Made by a program: the position numbers and the translations under genes. From the NCBI GenBank assembly GCA_947359465.1, contig OX375874.1:90833672-90897671 (forward strand): 64,000 nucleotides of DNA, in the 5' to 3' direction. The stretch is from Metellina segmentata (Eukaryota; Arthropoda; Arachnida; Araneae; Tetragnathidae). This document shows, piece after piece, positions 12,170-24,124 of this stretch (within the stretch, counting starts at the first letter, position 1; the number at the start of each line of letters is the position of its first letter). The notes beneath the pieces are model-generated. The model was not told where the DNA came from. It saw nothing but the letters and a program-made list of their open reading frames with translations, and did not search any database.

Positions 12170-12420
12170 CACTATAGAGTAACACAACGGGCTATTTGTG
12201 ACAGTGCAGGATCAATCCCAAGGGAAAAGAATCGATGACAACTCCGCATAACTTTTAACCAAGGTCAGAAGACGAGGTACCAGCTGAGCTGCACCCCAGT
12301 CTATAAACTTCCACCCACGACAACGTAAGGAGGTATTGTCCTTGATTATTATCTCTTGGGGATTGTTAGTGGACTTTCGTTGTGCTTGTCAAGTGTGACG
12401 TTAACTAAAATACCTACCTA
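12170..12420 (-). mobile_element. SINE copy, 3' core, reverse orientation
   Basis: Reverse-complement match to the SINE core: CACAACGGGCTATT (12183) ... GGATCAATCCCAAGGG ... the clamp around GGTCAGAAGACGAGG ... and the CACCCCAGTCTATAAACTTC end. No tRNA-like head is present, so it is 5'-truncated or decayed. Confidence 0.65.
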
Positions 12421-12671
12421 CCCTTGTTAATTCATTTTTTTAGCATCGTAAATTTCCTTTTAAGTTAATCCAGTGGGATGTTTTTCACTACCGACCAACC
12501 AACAAGCAAGTAATTTTTTCTGAACAGATTAAATTTGGAATTAGTTTAGTGAAATGCTTTTCAAGCTGTCAATAAAATGGCACTTATAAATTCTTGTTTT
12601 TCGAGAGGTAGGTAGATATTTTTACTAACGTCGCACTATTTGTTTTTTGAGAGATTAAATATATATTCATA

Positions 12672-13010
12672 GCCGACCAACCGGTATAGTGGTTAAGGTG
12701 TTAGCCTCTAGATCGGAAGGTTCCTGGTTCGAATCCGGGTCCGGGCATGTATGTTTGTAAGCGTATGGTGTAGAGGCGGCTGGTGCACCTTAAATCTGTC
12801 GTGGCCGAAAGTCCTCACGTCAGGTTGGTGTGGAAGTTGGGAGAGTGGGGTGCCAGCTCAGGTGTTGCTTCGTCATCTGACCGTGGTTCAAAATTACGAG
12901 GTGTTGTCCTCGGATCTTTCCTTAAGGGACTGATCCCGGACCGTCGTCAATAGCCCGTTGTGTTGCTCTAGTACGACGTTAACTAAAAATTACCATTACC
13001 ATTTTACCAT
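12672..13010 (+). mobile_element. Full-length tRNA-derived SINE (reference copy)
   Basis: The first ~75 bp look like a tRNA: an A box around TAGTGGTTAAGGTGTTAGCC and a B box GGTTCGAATCC. A family-specific body follows (TTAAATCTGTCGTGGCCGAA, GTCCTCACG, AGAGTGGGGTGCCAGCTCAG, GTCATCTGACCGTGGTTCAA, CCGGACCGTCGTCAATAGCC). The copy ends in a short TTACCATTACCA tail after GTTAACTAAAAA. RNA polymerase III transcription and LINE-driven retrotransposition follow from the structure. At least fifteen further full or partial copies are in this window, on both strands. The 60-codon open frame at 12751 is simply this SINE. Confidence 0.9.
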
Positions 13011-13492
13011 AAAAAAAAGAAGAGAAACTAGAACATACTCTTTGTTGTAGTTACAGGTTCTCAAAATGAAATACCATTTAAAATAAAAGTTTTATTCAAT
13101 TTAAATGTATGGCAACAGTTAATATATTTCCATTTCCAGCCACATTTGCTGTTGTTGTTGTTAAGACGTTTAGTGTTCTTCATATTTTTTTGAACAATTT
13201 GCAAGTATTATTTCAGTTTCCTTTCATTGGTGGCGAAATTTTAACAAAAAGAGAAACCAAAGCTTTCTTGAAAAAAATTTACTAACGTGTGAATCTGTTT
13301 TGGTATGAAAATATGTTTTATTATTGTCTACTTGGGTTTAATGTTTGGATTTTAATAATAGATAATCGAGGGTTAAATAGTGGTGTGAACTATGATTATT
13401 TTGCACGTTTTAAAAAATTCCGTGTCTTTAATACCTGTTTTGAGAAATATTCTGATCGTTTACGAATCGAAAGTACTTTTTAGAATTAGTTG

Positions 13493-13577
13493 GTCATAGG
13501 ATTGTTTACAATTCGGTTACTATTTTGTATATCTAAAACTACAAAGCACTTTTGTGACTTGTAAACAATCCTATGAC
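13493..13577. repeat. Perfect 19 bp inverted repeat, 47 bp loop
   Basis: GTCATAGGATTGTTTACAA (13493-13511) is exactly reverse-complemented at 13559-13577. It could be a solo MITE or a structured element; no gene is near. Confidence 0.9.
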
Positions 13578-13800
13578 TAAAATATATTTCTGTTTATTGC
13601 TGAACGATAGATTTTTGCTTTGTGAGTGCTTAATTAGACACTCTTAATATGAAAAGTTAATGCATTGATTTTGCCAGTATCTAAATATATGAACTTGCAT
13701 TTGAAAGCTTGAGGAGGCAAATGATTGAGAAACACTGGTGTGTTAATCATTTCGCTCCTCCAGAAAAATGCATAGCTCTAAAGCCAAAATATGATTGATG

Positions 13801-13847
13801 AAAAATTGAGTAAAATATGCAAACAAGCATATTCTACTCAATTTTTT
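13801..13847. repeat. Near-perfect 20 bp hairpin, 6 bp loop
   Basis: AAAAATTGAGTAAAATATGC (13801-13820) pairs with 13827-13847 with a single mismatch around a short A-rich loop. The hairpin resembles a small-RNA precursor in shape but is very AT-rich. Confidence 0.85.
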
Positions 13848-14330
13848 ATTTGTGGAATTATTTCATCTAATAAAACAATAGCATATTTCTTGATTTGATT
13901 CGCATTATGTGTTCAAGTTTGAGGCATTTGTGAATTGAAAAAATAATATCTTCATTTTGAACCCTCACTTTTTTAGAGAAAGGGATTTTTCTTTAATTTT
14001 ATTGCAGTCAAAATGATGGAATGTTTTGTCCCATGCAGCACATTTCTACTATGAGAACTGCTCCAGCCACAAACTCTAAATAATAATGGTCACTATAGAA
14101 ACGGCTTGACGTTTTGAGTGGGAATGAGTCAGTTAAGAGTTTGGTGAGAGGACATGGGTGATAGTTTGTTTACCATTCACCCTCCTTATAAGCCTTTCAT
14201 ATAGCTCCTTGTAATCATATATCCCTTAATCTCATAAATGTTTGGTTGAGCCTAAAACAACATGGTTTGATCTGCTTATCATATACATTTTGAAAACTCA
14301 TTAAGAAGAGGCACTCTTATGCTAAGTTGT

Positions 14331-14548
14331 ACTGGCCATCATGGCTCAGTGGATATCCCTACTGAGCAAGCAATCTTCGAGTTGTAGCAGGTTCGATTCC
14401 TGTCGGATGCATTTCTCCCTGTGTGTCTTTCTTCTGTATTAACTTGTAAACATTTCCATTGTTTTTTCAATTGCTTGATATTGTATGTCTTGTGTTGTAT
14501 GACCAAATATGGCCCTTACGCCATTAAAACCCGAAAACCAACCAACAT
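14331..14548 (+). mobile_element. tRNA-derived SINE, second family
   Basis: A tRNA-like head has an A box TGGCTCAGTGGATA (about 14343) and a B box GGTTCGATTCC (about 14391), followed by an unrelated T-rich body and an ending near AAAACCCGAAAACCAACCAA. It shares nothing beyond the promoter boxes with the main SINE family. Only one copy was noticed. Confidence 0.7.
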
Positions 14549-15044
14549 ATACTAACTTCAATCATAGGTTGTTTATCAGATGAGTTGCAAAGTTCTAGGG
14601 ACCTGGAACTCCTCGTATTTTTATGGTTGGAACCAAGATTTCCAACCGCCATGAGATAATATTAGTAATGATTTATATGTAAACAAAAAAATTCCAAATA
14701 TATATGAAGCAAATTATATCTTTGGGTTTCCGTCTCTCTCTATCGCAATCAATACAATTATCGGGTGGTATGTAGTATCCGATACTTTTCAACTTATGGC
14801 AATTTATAGTCAAATGTGGTAACCTTCCAGTTTTTGTGAGTTTGCACGCTTCATAAGTAAGTTTCTAGTTTTAAGGCAACCTTTCCTATTTCTGACATTA
14901 TTTTTTCTTTATTACTTTTTACATTAGTGGTTGCTCTCGAATTTTCTTTGTTGATTCTTTCAAGTAAGTTGTACTCTTATTTTGCTTTAGTAGGGTTTAC
15001 CCCTCACAAATTTTTCGTTTGCAACAGTAAAATATGAGATATAT

Positions 15045-16308
15045 AAATAGGATTAATTTTTAAAAAACAAAAAGAAATTTTATTAATACAATGAAACAAA
15101 TTTTAATTGCAAATCTTCTAATTTTTCTGTGTGGTATTTATTCTAACATGTACGTTTTTTTTATGTTGTTCCATCAATTAGGTCTAGGTTTAACTCCTTA
15201 AGTTTTAAAAATTGTCGGGAAAATGTAAAAATTTGAGAAAAAAAAACGCTGGTTAGCAAAACGTCCGGATTTTGGACTTTTTATTGTAAAACTAACAGTA
15301 TCAGTTCTTATTTTTTTGCAAAAATGTTTGATGATAGTAATTTGGAACCTGTAAAGATGTATTTCAGTAATTTATATTAAAAACACTGGATGGTCTTTGT
15401 GTAGGAAATTCTCAAAATGTACAATGCGGAGGAACAACAAAGTGGTTATTTGCATGAAAGTCAATGATGATTGTGTCTTGCTGGCAGGCATGGGTCTTTT
15501 GCGTAATACGTTGTAACTTATCTTTAAAAAATTTCCTCTCTGTAGAGTGGTTTATACGCATGGAAGCCTACGGTGCTTGTGTCTCACAGGCATGCATGGG
15601 TCGCGTGTTATACATTGACTTTTCTAAAAATAATTTCCTCTTGATACAGTGGTTTATATGCATAGTAGCCAACGGTGAAAAGTTCTCGCCGGCAGGTGGG
15701 GATCGCTTGTTATACGCTGTGACTTAGCTACAATACAATTCCTCCTAGTATAGTGGTTTATATGCATTGAAACCTATTGCGTTATACGCTGTGACATATA
15801 TAAAAATATTCCTACTGGTCCTGTGGTTAAAAAAATACCTCGTTTTCAATTCCCTATCTTCATTTCTGACCAAGATTATCCCATCGAGTTGCGCACATAA
15901 TACTAAGTAAATTGCTAGAAGAATTCTAAAATGAAATTCCATTTCAATTATCGATAGAACAAACCTCCATTGATTTTTCTCACATTGAAAAATATTTGAG
16001 GATTATCAAAGGGGGATCCCAGAAAAGAACTGAATTTTTTAAAAAAATCCTCATTTTTAATTCCATATACAGTCAAAATCCGGAATTCTTGAAAATCTGG
16101 ACGTTTCACTAACCGGAGTTTTTTTACGTCTTTCTGACAGGTTTTTTTTTAATGAGTTTAACCTGGACCTATTTGAAGAAACAACGCAAAAGAACAGACG
16201 TGTTCAAAGTAAATACGACACTGAAAAAATTAGAAGATTTGCAAGTGAAATTTGTTGCAATGTATATTTACCAGGTTTTTTCCTTTGTTAAAAATTAATC
16301 CTATTTAC
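15045..16308. mobile_element. Foldback element with ~230 bp inverted arms
   Basis: The left arm (about 15050-15290) and the reverse complement of the right arm (about 16308-16075) align along their length. Shared phrases are AAATAGGATTAATTTTTAA, GCAAATCTTCTAATTTTT, AATAGGTCYAGGTTWAACTC and GTTAGYRAAACGTCC. The outer ends are at AAATAGGATT (15049) and AATCCTATTT (to about 16302). No transposase is present. The centre holds a tandem array listed separately. Superfamily unknown; no clear target duplication. Confidence 0.75.
15428..15830 (+). repeat. Tandem array of ~103 bp units with tRNA-Asp-like starts
   Basis: About five units start near 15429, 15534, 15636, 15740 and 15810 (the last two only 70 bp apart, so one is shortened). 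The 15740 unit opens TCCTCCTAGTATAGTGGTTT, nearly the first 19 nt of eukaryotic tRNA-Asp including the A box. Others open TCCTCTCTGTAGAGTGGTTT and TCCTCTTGATACAGTGGTTT. A GGGTCGC or GGGATCGC stretch about 65 nt on sits roughly where a B box would be but is poor. Units end GTTATACGCTGTGACTTA. It lies at the centre of the foldback element. Confidence 0.7.
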
Positions 16309-17714
16309 GCAATGTATGCAAAGGTTCACAGTGTGGATTTTGCTATATGGTGGCCATCTTGGAATTGCTTAGATTGACTGCCATCTTGATTTGGCGAAAA
16401 AAATCGCTTTGGTGACTAACGTAATGGATGCTACCACTCCACCCAATTACCTTTAGTGTTAACCATGTTCCAAAACAAGTTTTCAGATGTTTAAAACGTC
16501 ATTCTTGGGGTTTTAGTAAATAGTAGCAAATTTTTAAACAGATATGTATCATGTGTTTCGTCCTAAGTTATTTCATTTTCCATATTATTAAGGGAGAAAC
16601 CGAAATTTTCACATTTGAATCGGTTGACTATGTATGGACTAATCAAATTATTGTTTAGTAACTTTCTATTTTTTCTACAAAGGTTCAGAATTTTTTAATT
16701 TTCTTAAATTTTGTTTAAATAAGTACAAAAACATTGAAAATTCTTAAAAAATTGTCCTTGATAATCATATTTTGTCTAACAAAATTTTACTGAATACTAT
16801 TATCAGATTGGTTTAATTTTTTTTGATACATTGAATTTTATATTTCAGCTAGCTGACAGCATATTGATCTACATTTATAGAACCTGAGACTTAGGAAAGC
16901 ATTTCAAGCAACTTAAGAGGTTTGTAGTTGATTTATTGAAGTTAATTTGACTAAATATGTCTTAGTATTGCATATAAAATGTTTGCAAAACATTAAAAAA
17001 AAATGATTACATCATACTCAGGTTAATTAATTCCCTTGTGTAAATTTTAATTTTCAACATGAAGATTACCAGCAGTGGCTAATGATTTTGGCCTACTAAT
17101 AATGTGCCATCAAACCAATTTGTATTAAAATCTACCCATATTTTCAATTTCCAGCAATTCATCAACAACTTGAACTTTTTAAAAATGTTTTTCAAGACAT
17201 TATTTTTCTTTAAAATTCAAGTTTTTTTATCATGATGAAATGAAAAAATTTTGAATGCCCATATTTCCCTATAAGCAGATGAGTAGGGTTGCTGAGTAGG
17301 GTTTGCTGAGGTAAAGTGGGTAGTCTACGAAAAAGCTACCTCATTAATTGTAAACCATGTTTTGATATATGATTAAAATTCCTAGACACATATAAATCAT
17401 TAAAATTGACTGCGTTTTGAAAGGATTTAAGGTAAGTGTTATATGCCAACAGGCTGTAGAATGCAGAATTGTGTGGATAAAACAGGCATTAATTTCCCAG
17501 AATGAAGTTCAGTGTTTTGTAAGCTTATCATAAAATGAAAGAAATCAAGATTTACTGGAAGTAATATCATTTAATTTTCAAGCAAATTACTCACTAGGTA
17601 AAGTATGTTCACTTTAAGAGACCTGAAATCCGCCATATTAGCAACTCTCAACTCCTATGTCTACTGATTTTTAAAATGCTGCTCAGAATTCATTGAGGGA
17701 AAGACATAAATGAG

Positions 17715-17717
<3 letters not shown>
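16309..17717. other. Non-coding AT-rich stretch
   Basis: No gene or clear repeat was recognised. Homopolymer-rich, with no long open frame. Confidence 0.4.

Positions 17718-17792
<75 letters not shown>
17718..17792. repeat. (TA)n microsatellite
   Basis: About 75 bp of uninterrupted TA dinucleotides. Confidence 0.97.
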
Positions 17793-17793
<1 letters not shown>

Positions 17794-18570
17794 CAGACTC
17801 TAGTATTCTAGAGCATTCATTGGGGAAAGATAAGATTAATCTAATAAAAATTTAAAATGTCAGATCATAGACTCAGACTGAAAACAAAGTTACAAAACCA
17901 AAAGAAAATATGGAAGTACGGAAATCATAATTGACTGCAGCAAGGGTTAACGTAATGAATAATTTGTTGAGCAAGTCACTCAAATCAAGAAAGATTCATT
18001 CAAGGTAACCTTTCAAAAAATTCTAGAATTAGTCAGTTTATACTTTTCTAGAATGGGAGGATGTTGACAAAATAGACATTTGAAGTATTTATTCATACTT
18101 TGCCAAAACCTACATTTGACAATCATGCACAGGTTTGATTCCTGTACATGTCATGTAACCTATTTTTTCCCCAAAAAATTCATCTTAACATGAATATTTT
18201 GAATTGTAGAACTTTTGATTTTTTCACTATTAAAGGAACTTTTGAATATTATTTAAGAACATTGTGAGTCACAGCATTAAAAAATATTACACTTTGTAAA
18301 TTTGACATTTAGAAGACAACAAGCAGTAGTGGAAGTATCTCACAGAACAAATTTAGTTAATTTAACTGTAGATTCAACAAAATTGTCCTTTTAATACACT
18401 TATCAATTATTAGATTTATTCAGTATTTAATAAGATTTTTTTGCTAATTTCTATGAATTACACTCAACGTATTACCATGGGGTAAGGAGGGTATAAAAAT
18501 AACCACTCAACTAAAACTATAGATTTATATGAAGGAAAACATTTGCAGTGTTTTTAAATAACGCAATGTA

Positions 18571-18850
18571 TTGGGTTATCCGGAAAGTTCTTCGCATTTT
18601 GAAATCGAAGTGCGCTTTTTTATTATTATTTTGCTACCATTGGTAAAGAGTGACCTTGATTGAAGCAGATGTGTAACTTCGGTCTGTTCTGCTTTCACTG
18701 CATAATTCTAGCATGTGATGTGTCATAATATTTGTTTCACTGAACTACTAAGAATGGAGTACCAAAAATTTAATTTTCGTCATATTATACTCTTTTATTT
18801 TAAGAATGAAAAAAATGCTAGTCAAATTGCTCATAACCTTCAACTTTAAT
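18571..18850 (+). mobile_element. 5' fragment of a mariner element
   Basis: Beginning after TA (18569-18570), the sequence TTGGGTTATCCGGAAAGTTC is a typical mariner inverted-repeat end. An ATG at 18754 follows, reading MEYQKFNFRHIILFYFKNEK, like the N-terminus of irritans-type mariner transposases, then a TAA after 32 codons. The rest of the transposase and the right end are missing, so this is a truncated relic. Confidence 0.75.
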
Positions 18851-20162
18851 GTCAATAAGAGACAAAATATACGTTTCTGAAACTTGATATTTTGCAGTTG
18901 CTCATTGTAATATGTAACCTATGTAAAAACTGATTTTCATTCAAATCTATATCTTAGGTTGTTTTTAAATTTCAAGTCTCATGTGTTGATAAAAATGTAT
19001 GCACAAATAAATCCATCTTCCAAATTTTCTGAAAAATAAAAATAAAATGTAAATTCTTTGTATTGAACTGAATGTGCCTCATACCTTCAGAGTTATATTT
19101 CTGAAATGGAATTGATGCTTTTCTTTACTTTTCAAGCTATATTTGTTTCCAAAATTATTGAACTATTTTTGTGCTAGTCAACATGAAAGCTTCAAAAAAA
19201 TGATTAATAAAAATGATCAAATCTGTGTAGCTGTTTTGGTGGAATCAAGCATTCACCTTCATAAGAACCAAAATAAGCAACATGAAGGAGATATTTTTCA
19301 TTAATCAAACATTAAACATTTATTTTGATCCTGGTGATGGTAAATGTTTGGTTTCACCAAAACAACTACAACATTAGAAAAGAAAAGTGACTGGTCCCAG
19401 TGTCTACGAAAATATACTGGTCCTCTACCACCATAGCTGGTCCACTTCTCAAATAATAAAATAATTTACTTAATATAGCGTGTTAACTCAAAGCACGAAA
19501 TTTCCATTGGCGAGCAAAAGTTTTATTTGGCAAATGAAAATTCTGTCAAATTATAGATATATTTTTTGTTAGCTTCAAGTCTCTAAGGAATTATAATTGC
19601 CCCACTTTTAGAAACCAGACGTGCCTGCCATCATAAAAGAACAGAGTATGATAAACCACGTAGTCAAGTATGGTGCCCCCTCCCACCATTAATGAAACCA
19701 GAAATGCTCCCCAGCACTCTTTCCTTTAGGACTTGCCGATTATTGTGTTTACAATTTGGAGGCAGAAACGACTCCAGTATACTCTGATCCGAGCTTCCAA
19801 ATTCTCGATCACGTGACCGAAATAGATTTTGACAACTGCCAAAAGTAAGGTTTGGGAGTTTGAAATTTATTTTAAGAGAAGGCTTGTGCACACTCACTTT
19901 ATCATAGCTACTGGTCTGGTCCTTCAGACAACCCAGATTTTTAATCCAATCGTACTTTAATTCTCTCGTTAATCGTTAATTTTAAACCAGCGGACCACCA
20001 ATAATGTCGAATGCTGCAACTATACACCAGTTTTATCATGTTTCTGCCATTAATCATTTATTTAAAGCTTTTACATTATTAACTGTCAGTTTTGTCTATT
20101 TTAAGTTAAATTTGCTCAAACGCTTAAAATATAAAATTTTGCTATGATTCTAGGTTTCAATC

Positions 20163-21341
20163 ATGCCTAAGCATGGATTTCTCACCCCAAAGGCCATTGC
20201 TAATAGAATCAAATCAAAAGGCTTGCAAAAACTGCGATGGTTCTGTCAGATGTGTGAGAAACAGTGCAGGGATGAGAATGGTTTCAAGTGCCACACCATG
20301 TCTGAATCTCATCAAAGACAGCTCCTTTTGTTTGCTGAGAATCCAAATAAATACATTGATCAATTTTCACAAGAGTTCTTGGATGATTTCATGCACTTGT
20401 TGAAAAGACGGTTTGGCACCAAACGAGTGCATGCTAATCAAGTCTATCAAGAATATATTTCTGATCGCAATCATCTACACATGAATGCCACCCAGTGGGA
20501 AACGCTGACAGAATTTGTGAAGTGGGCTGGACGAGAAGGACATTGTATTGTGGACGAAACAGAGAAGGGCTGGTTTGTAAGCTACATAGACAGAGATCCT
20601 GAAACTATCCGCCGTCAGGAATCGCAAATGAAGAGTGAGAAGATGAAGTTGGATGACGAAGAGAGAATGGCCAAATTTTTCCAACGCCAAATGGAAAAGG
20701 ACAAAGAAAAATCACGCCCACGACCTGAAACTGTGTACACTGAACTGAAAAAAGAAAGTGAAGATGAGAAAATTGCCTTCAGCATGAAATCTATGGACAA
20801 AGCAAAAAAAATTTCCATTGATGTGAAACAAAATGCTTTGACATTAGCTTCATCCAAAACTGTCCTCTCTGGTACTTCTAAAAAAGTGAAGGAAGGAAGT
20901 TCAAGCGATAAAAAAAGAAAATTGGCATTGGATGAAATTATAGAACAAGAACAAAGCCTAAGAGAAAAAAAGAATCGAAAAGATTATTGGCTTGCCTCAG
21001 GTATTGTTGTAAAAGTTGTATCAAAAAAATTAGGTGATGAATTTTTTAAAAGGAAGGCAATTGTAAAAGAAGTAAAAGATCACTATCAAGCTATTATAGA
21101 AGGTATTGACTCAGGTGAAAAGATTATTGCACAACAACAGGAATTGGAAACTGTTATACCTGCTGTTGGAAGGAAAGTTCTTATACTTAATGGATCTTAT
21201 AGGGGTTGTGAAGCCATTCTTACTAATGTAAAACTTGAAGCTTATTCTGTAACAGTTCGTATCTCATCAGGAGCTTTTAAAGGGAAAGTTTTAGATTCAA
21301 TTAAATATGAAGATGTATCCAAATTACATATACAAACGTAA
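20163..21341 (+). CDS. KIN: KIN17 DNA/RNA-binding protein
   Basis: Complete 392-codon frame, the length of animal KIN17 (human about 393). KIN17 is a nuclear protein that binds curved DNA and RNA and is linked to replication, repair and the spliceosome. Visible parts: N-terminus MPKHGFLTPKAIANRIKSKG; a C2H2 zinc finger with C28, C31, H44, H50; the family winged-helix region (about 51-160) with GWFVSYIDRDPETIRRQE; Lys135 in the DETEKGW context, the lysine methylated by METTL22 in human; a charged coiled-coil-like region (155-270) with a KKRK nuclear signal at 250-253; and a C-terminal SH3/KOW pair (about 272-392) with RKVLILNGSYRG. The start fits the conserved N-terminus. The coding region has no intron. 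A weak acceptor-like TTCTAG at 20149-20154 might mark a 5'UTR intron. Polyadenylation candidates are AATAAA at 21624 and 21812. Confidence 0.96.
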   Translation: MPKHGFLTPKAIANRIKSKGLQKLRWFCQMCEKQCRDENGFKCHTMSESHQRQLLLFAENPNKYIDQFSQEFLDDFMHLLKRRFGTKRVHANQVYQEYISDRNHLHMNATQWETLTEFVKWAGREGHCIVDETEKGWFVSYIDRDPETIRRQESQMKSEKMKLDDEERMAKFFQRQMEKDKEKSRPRPETVYTELKKESEDEKIAFSMKSMDKAKKISIDVKQNALTLASSKTVLSGTSKKVKEGSSSDKKRKLALDEIIEQEQSLREKKNRKDYWLASGIVVKVVSKKLGDEFFKRKAIVKEVKDHYQAIIEGIDSGEKIIAQQQELETVIPAVGRKVLILNGSYRGCEAILTNVKLEAYSVTVRISSGAFKGKVLDSIKYEDVSKLHIQT

Positions 21342-22981
21342 CATACATTGCAACATAAAAATAATTGTATATATTGAATGGCTACATGTTTATAAAACTT
21401 TTCTACCTCTTTATTATGGTGGAAAATTAAATGCATTTTTTAAATAAGCTGAAAATATGCAAGATTATTTTTGTAGCTCTGATTATTCTGCAATTTAAAC
21501 TTTTATGTCATTCAATTTACAAGGAAATGTTAAATTCTGTAGAAAGCTTGAAATTCTTTGAATTGAAAGTGAATATTTCACACACGTGTGCTGAAAAAAT
21601 TGCAATTATGTGTATGGGATGGCAATAAACTTCATAGTCAATGTTTGAATTTGTATTAAGAACAATACAACAGTCATGTAAAGAATCATTCATATTCATC
21701 ATCACTGCCATGTCTTAAATTATACAGTCTACTCATTTTATGCCATTTGTCATCTGAAATTTTGTAAATTAAAAACTCTTACAAAATACTGTGTACTTGC
21801 TTTTGATAAACAATAAATAGAACTGTCCATGAACTAGTGTTCTCCAATGAAAAGAACTGTAGGGAATTTAGTTCAAAATTATCTGAATTAACATTTTTAG
21901 AAATTATAATTGTTTGAATTGATGTCATTGTCTGGATTGTGGATAGTAAATTGATGAGCAAGTCAGATTGGGGAAATGGTGAATTTATGAAAGGTAAGGG
22001 AAGTTAATGTGACAGAAGTATTTCATTCAGTATAAATTTGGGCATAAGTTTGATTTTTGTCATTATCATTTCTACTAATTGCTATGGAACATTCCTAGTT
22101 TCTACTGTATGATAGCCAACTACAGAAAGAGGCCAAGTTTTAATTCATTCCTTTAACTCTATTATTTTGCTAGAATAATTTTGCACTGTCTTGCCATTTT
22201 AATCTAAATTCACTTAGTTGTCCTAGTCTAATGAGCTCTCATGTAAAAAACCTATGACAGAATCAAACCATCAATTAGTTACAACGATTTCTTTGCTATT
22301 CCCCTTTCACCATAATTTTATTCAAAAACTGTGAATGGGTAAGTGGTGAGAATGGTGACATATGACTTCAACGATAAAAATAATTTTCACTGTTCAAATG
22401 TTTATGAATTAAAACAGACCAATATAAATTGAGATATTTGTCAGAAAAGAGCGTTTTACAAAATTGAATTTGTTTTATTTCCCAGAATAATGTCCTGTGG
22501 AAAGTTCTGGTATCTATAAACTTATCTTGTTTAAATGAAATTGTTCAAAATCCAATTTTGTTATAAAGATACATTACAGGAGACAATTCGGTACCATTTT
22601 TGCTAGCCATACCCTTGAAAGCATCTTCACACCAATTTCTAAATATATATAGGGTATGAATTTTGCATTAATTCCCCTGCACAAACACAATATTTGACTG
22701 TATGGGAATCCTAATCTCCAAACCTTACTCATGATTTAAAATTTTTACACTGCAATAAAACTGACTGGGAATTTCCTGCATAGATGCTACGTGAATATGC
22801 TTCACCTGTGCTGAACAAACAAATCTGAAAACTTGCTCCTTATAGTTTTAAAGAACGATATACATTGACGGTCCGATGATTTTAGCATTTCGGAGGTTGT
22901 GGACAAATCTGGATTTTCACGTAATATCATTTCAACGAACTACAAGAATACTGGGAAAACTTGTTAAATTACGACAGCTAT
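21342..22981. other. KIN17 3' flank and non-coding DNA
   Basis: Contains the candidate KIN17 polyadenylation signals near 21624 and 21812. Otherwise AT-rich with no recognised gene or repeat border. Confidence 0.4.
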
Positions 22982-23316
22982 GAGGGTATTTTAATCAACG
23001 TTGCACTGAATCACAACACAGCGGACTAGTGGGGAAGGTCCGAGGACAACACGTAATTTTAAACTACGATAAGATGAGACTAATGACAGCAGTGTGCCTG
23101 CAAAGAGTCCAGCATCTTGCCAGGTTTATTTCACGTGATAGGTGTGCAACACTGCCTCAATTAACATCGAAATTCAATGCTCGGCCCTCGATTATTTTCG
23201 CGATGATTGTGCAGCATTCCCTCAAAGATAAGAACACGGCCCTTGATCACTACTCGACATCTGTGGTGTACACAAGGGGACCTCCCCTGACCAATATTCT
23301 AAAAAAATGGCCGTAA
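22982..23316. mobile_element. SINE fragment joined to a possible Tc1-type transposase fragment
   Basis: 22982-23078 is a reverse-oriented piece of the main SINE (TCCGAGGACAACACGTAATT, then a diverged GGTCAGATGACG match). It runs straight into a + strand frame reading FISRDRCATLPQLTSKFNAR, like the second helix-turn-helix of Tc1-type transposases. The open frame starting at 23029 is therefore a chimera of the two, not a gene. Confidence 0.45.
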
Positions 23317-23640
23317 ATTTTAAATTTCAATTAGGATTGACATTCAGGAGCGAGTCGACCGTATTGGATTTTGGCGTTAGTCGTCTCTCTCCTCAAGTCG
23401 AAATAGGAACGGAAAAGAAAAGAGTGTGAATTAAAGTAGTTAACAGAGCCTTTTTTTTTTTTTAGAATATTAGTCTGGGGGAGGATTAAACCTCCCTATA
23501 GCGTGCTTCCGAAATGTCCATGACAGCGTAGCCTTGGTGTGCCGTTACATTTCCTTCGGAGCGACACCCTCGAGGATATAGGGGGAAAATAAGGGGCTGA
23601 GGACTTTCTCTCTCTGGTCAAGTCTTCGACAGGTTCCACA

Positions 23641-23874
23641 ATAGTGCCGTTTACATGACCAAACCAATCGACCCGGGTAATTCGAGGGTGAAAGGGATTT
23701 TCGAAGATTACCCGCGTTGCATTGTGGGAAAGGAGGGTAATCTCAATGACACCGGACTTGACTAGGGTTGAAATCAACCCGCCTCGCTTTTTCCCCACGT
23801 AGGGGAAGCGGAGTCGAAAAGACCGGTTTTACTCTCCTTTTACCCGGGTATTTGGCTCATGTAAACGGTACTAT
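23641..23874. mobile_element. MITE of about 234 bp
   Basis: The left end ATAGTGCCGTTTACATGACC and the reverse complement of the right end ATAGTACCGTTTACATGAGC are near-identical. Both continue through a CCCGGGTAA motif about 35 bp in. No coding capacity; the target duplication is not evident. The 100-codon minus-strand frame across it is incidental. Confidence 0.7.
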
Positions 23875-24124
23875 AGAGTAGAAGGGAGGTATCTTTGCCC
23901 CAACTGGTTGATAACAGGGAACTCTTCCAATTGGATGAGGTTGGGGGCAACAGATTTCACATTTGGATGACACAAAAATAGTTTTTTTCACTTGCGTTTT
24001 TGAAGGTTGAATTTTGAAAAATTTTCGGGTGAGTACAATACAAATGTGTACTTTTAAATGTCACAGTTTTTCAAGTTGGTAAAACAAGGGGACACAGAGG
24101 GCTGAGATTTCAATAGGGATAACA

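Noticed and set aside
12672..12749. Genuine tRNA gene (also at 36344)
   Set aside because: A and B boxes are good, but the acceptor stem does not close convincingly and the sequence continues into the SINE body in every copy.
12751..12933. Short + strand frame; also 28440-28697 and 36888-37226
   Set aside because: All are readings of SINE sequence.
23496..23798. 100-codon minus-strand frame
   Set aside because: Lies across a MITE and neighbouring repeat; no domain.
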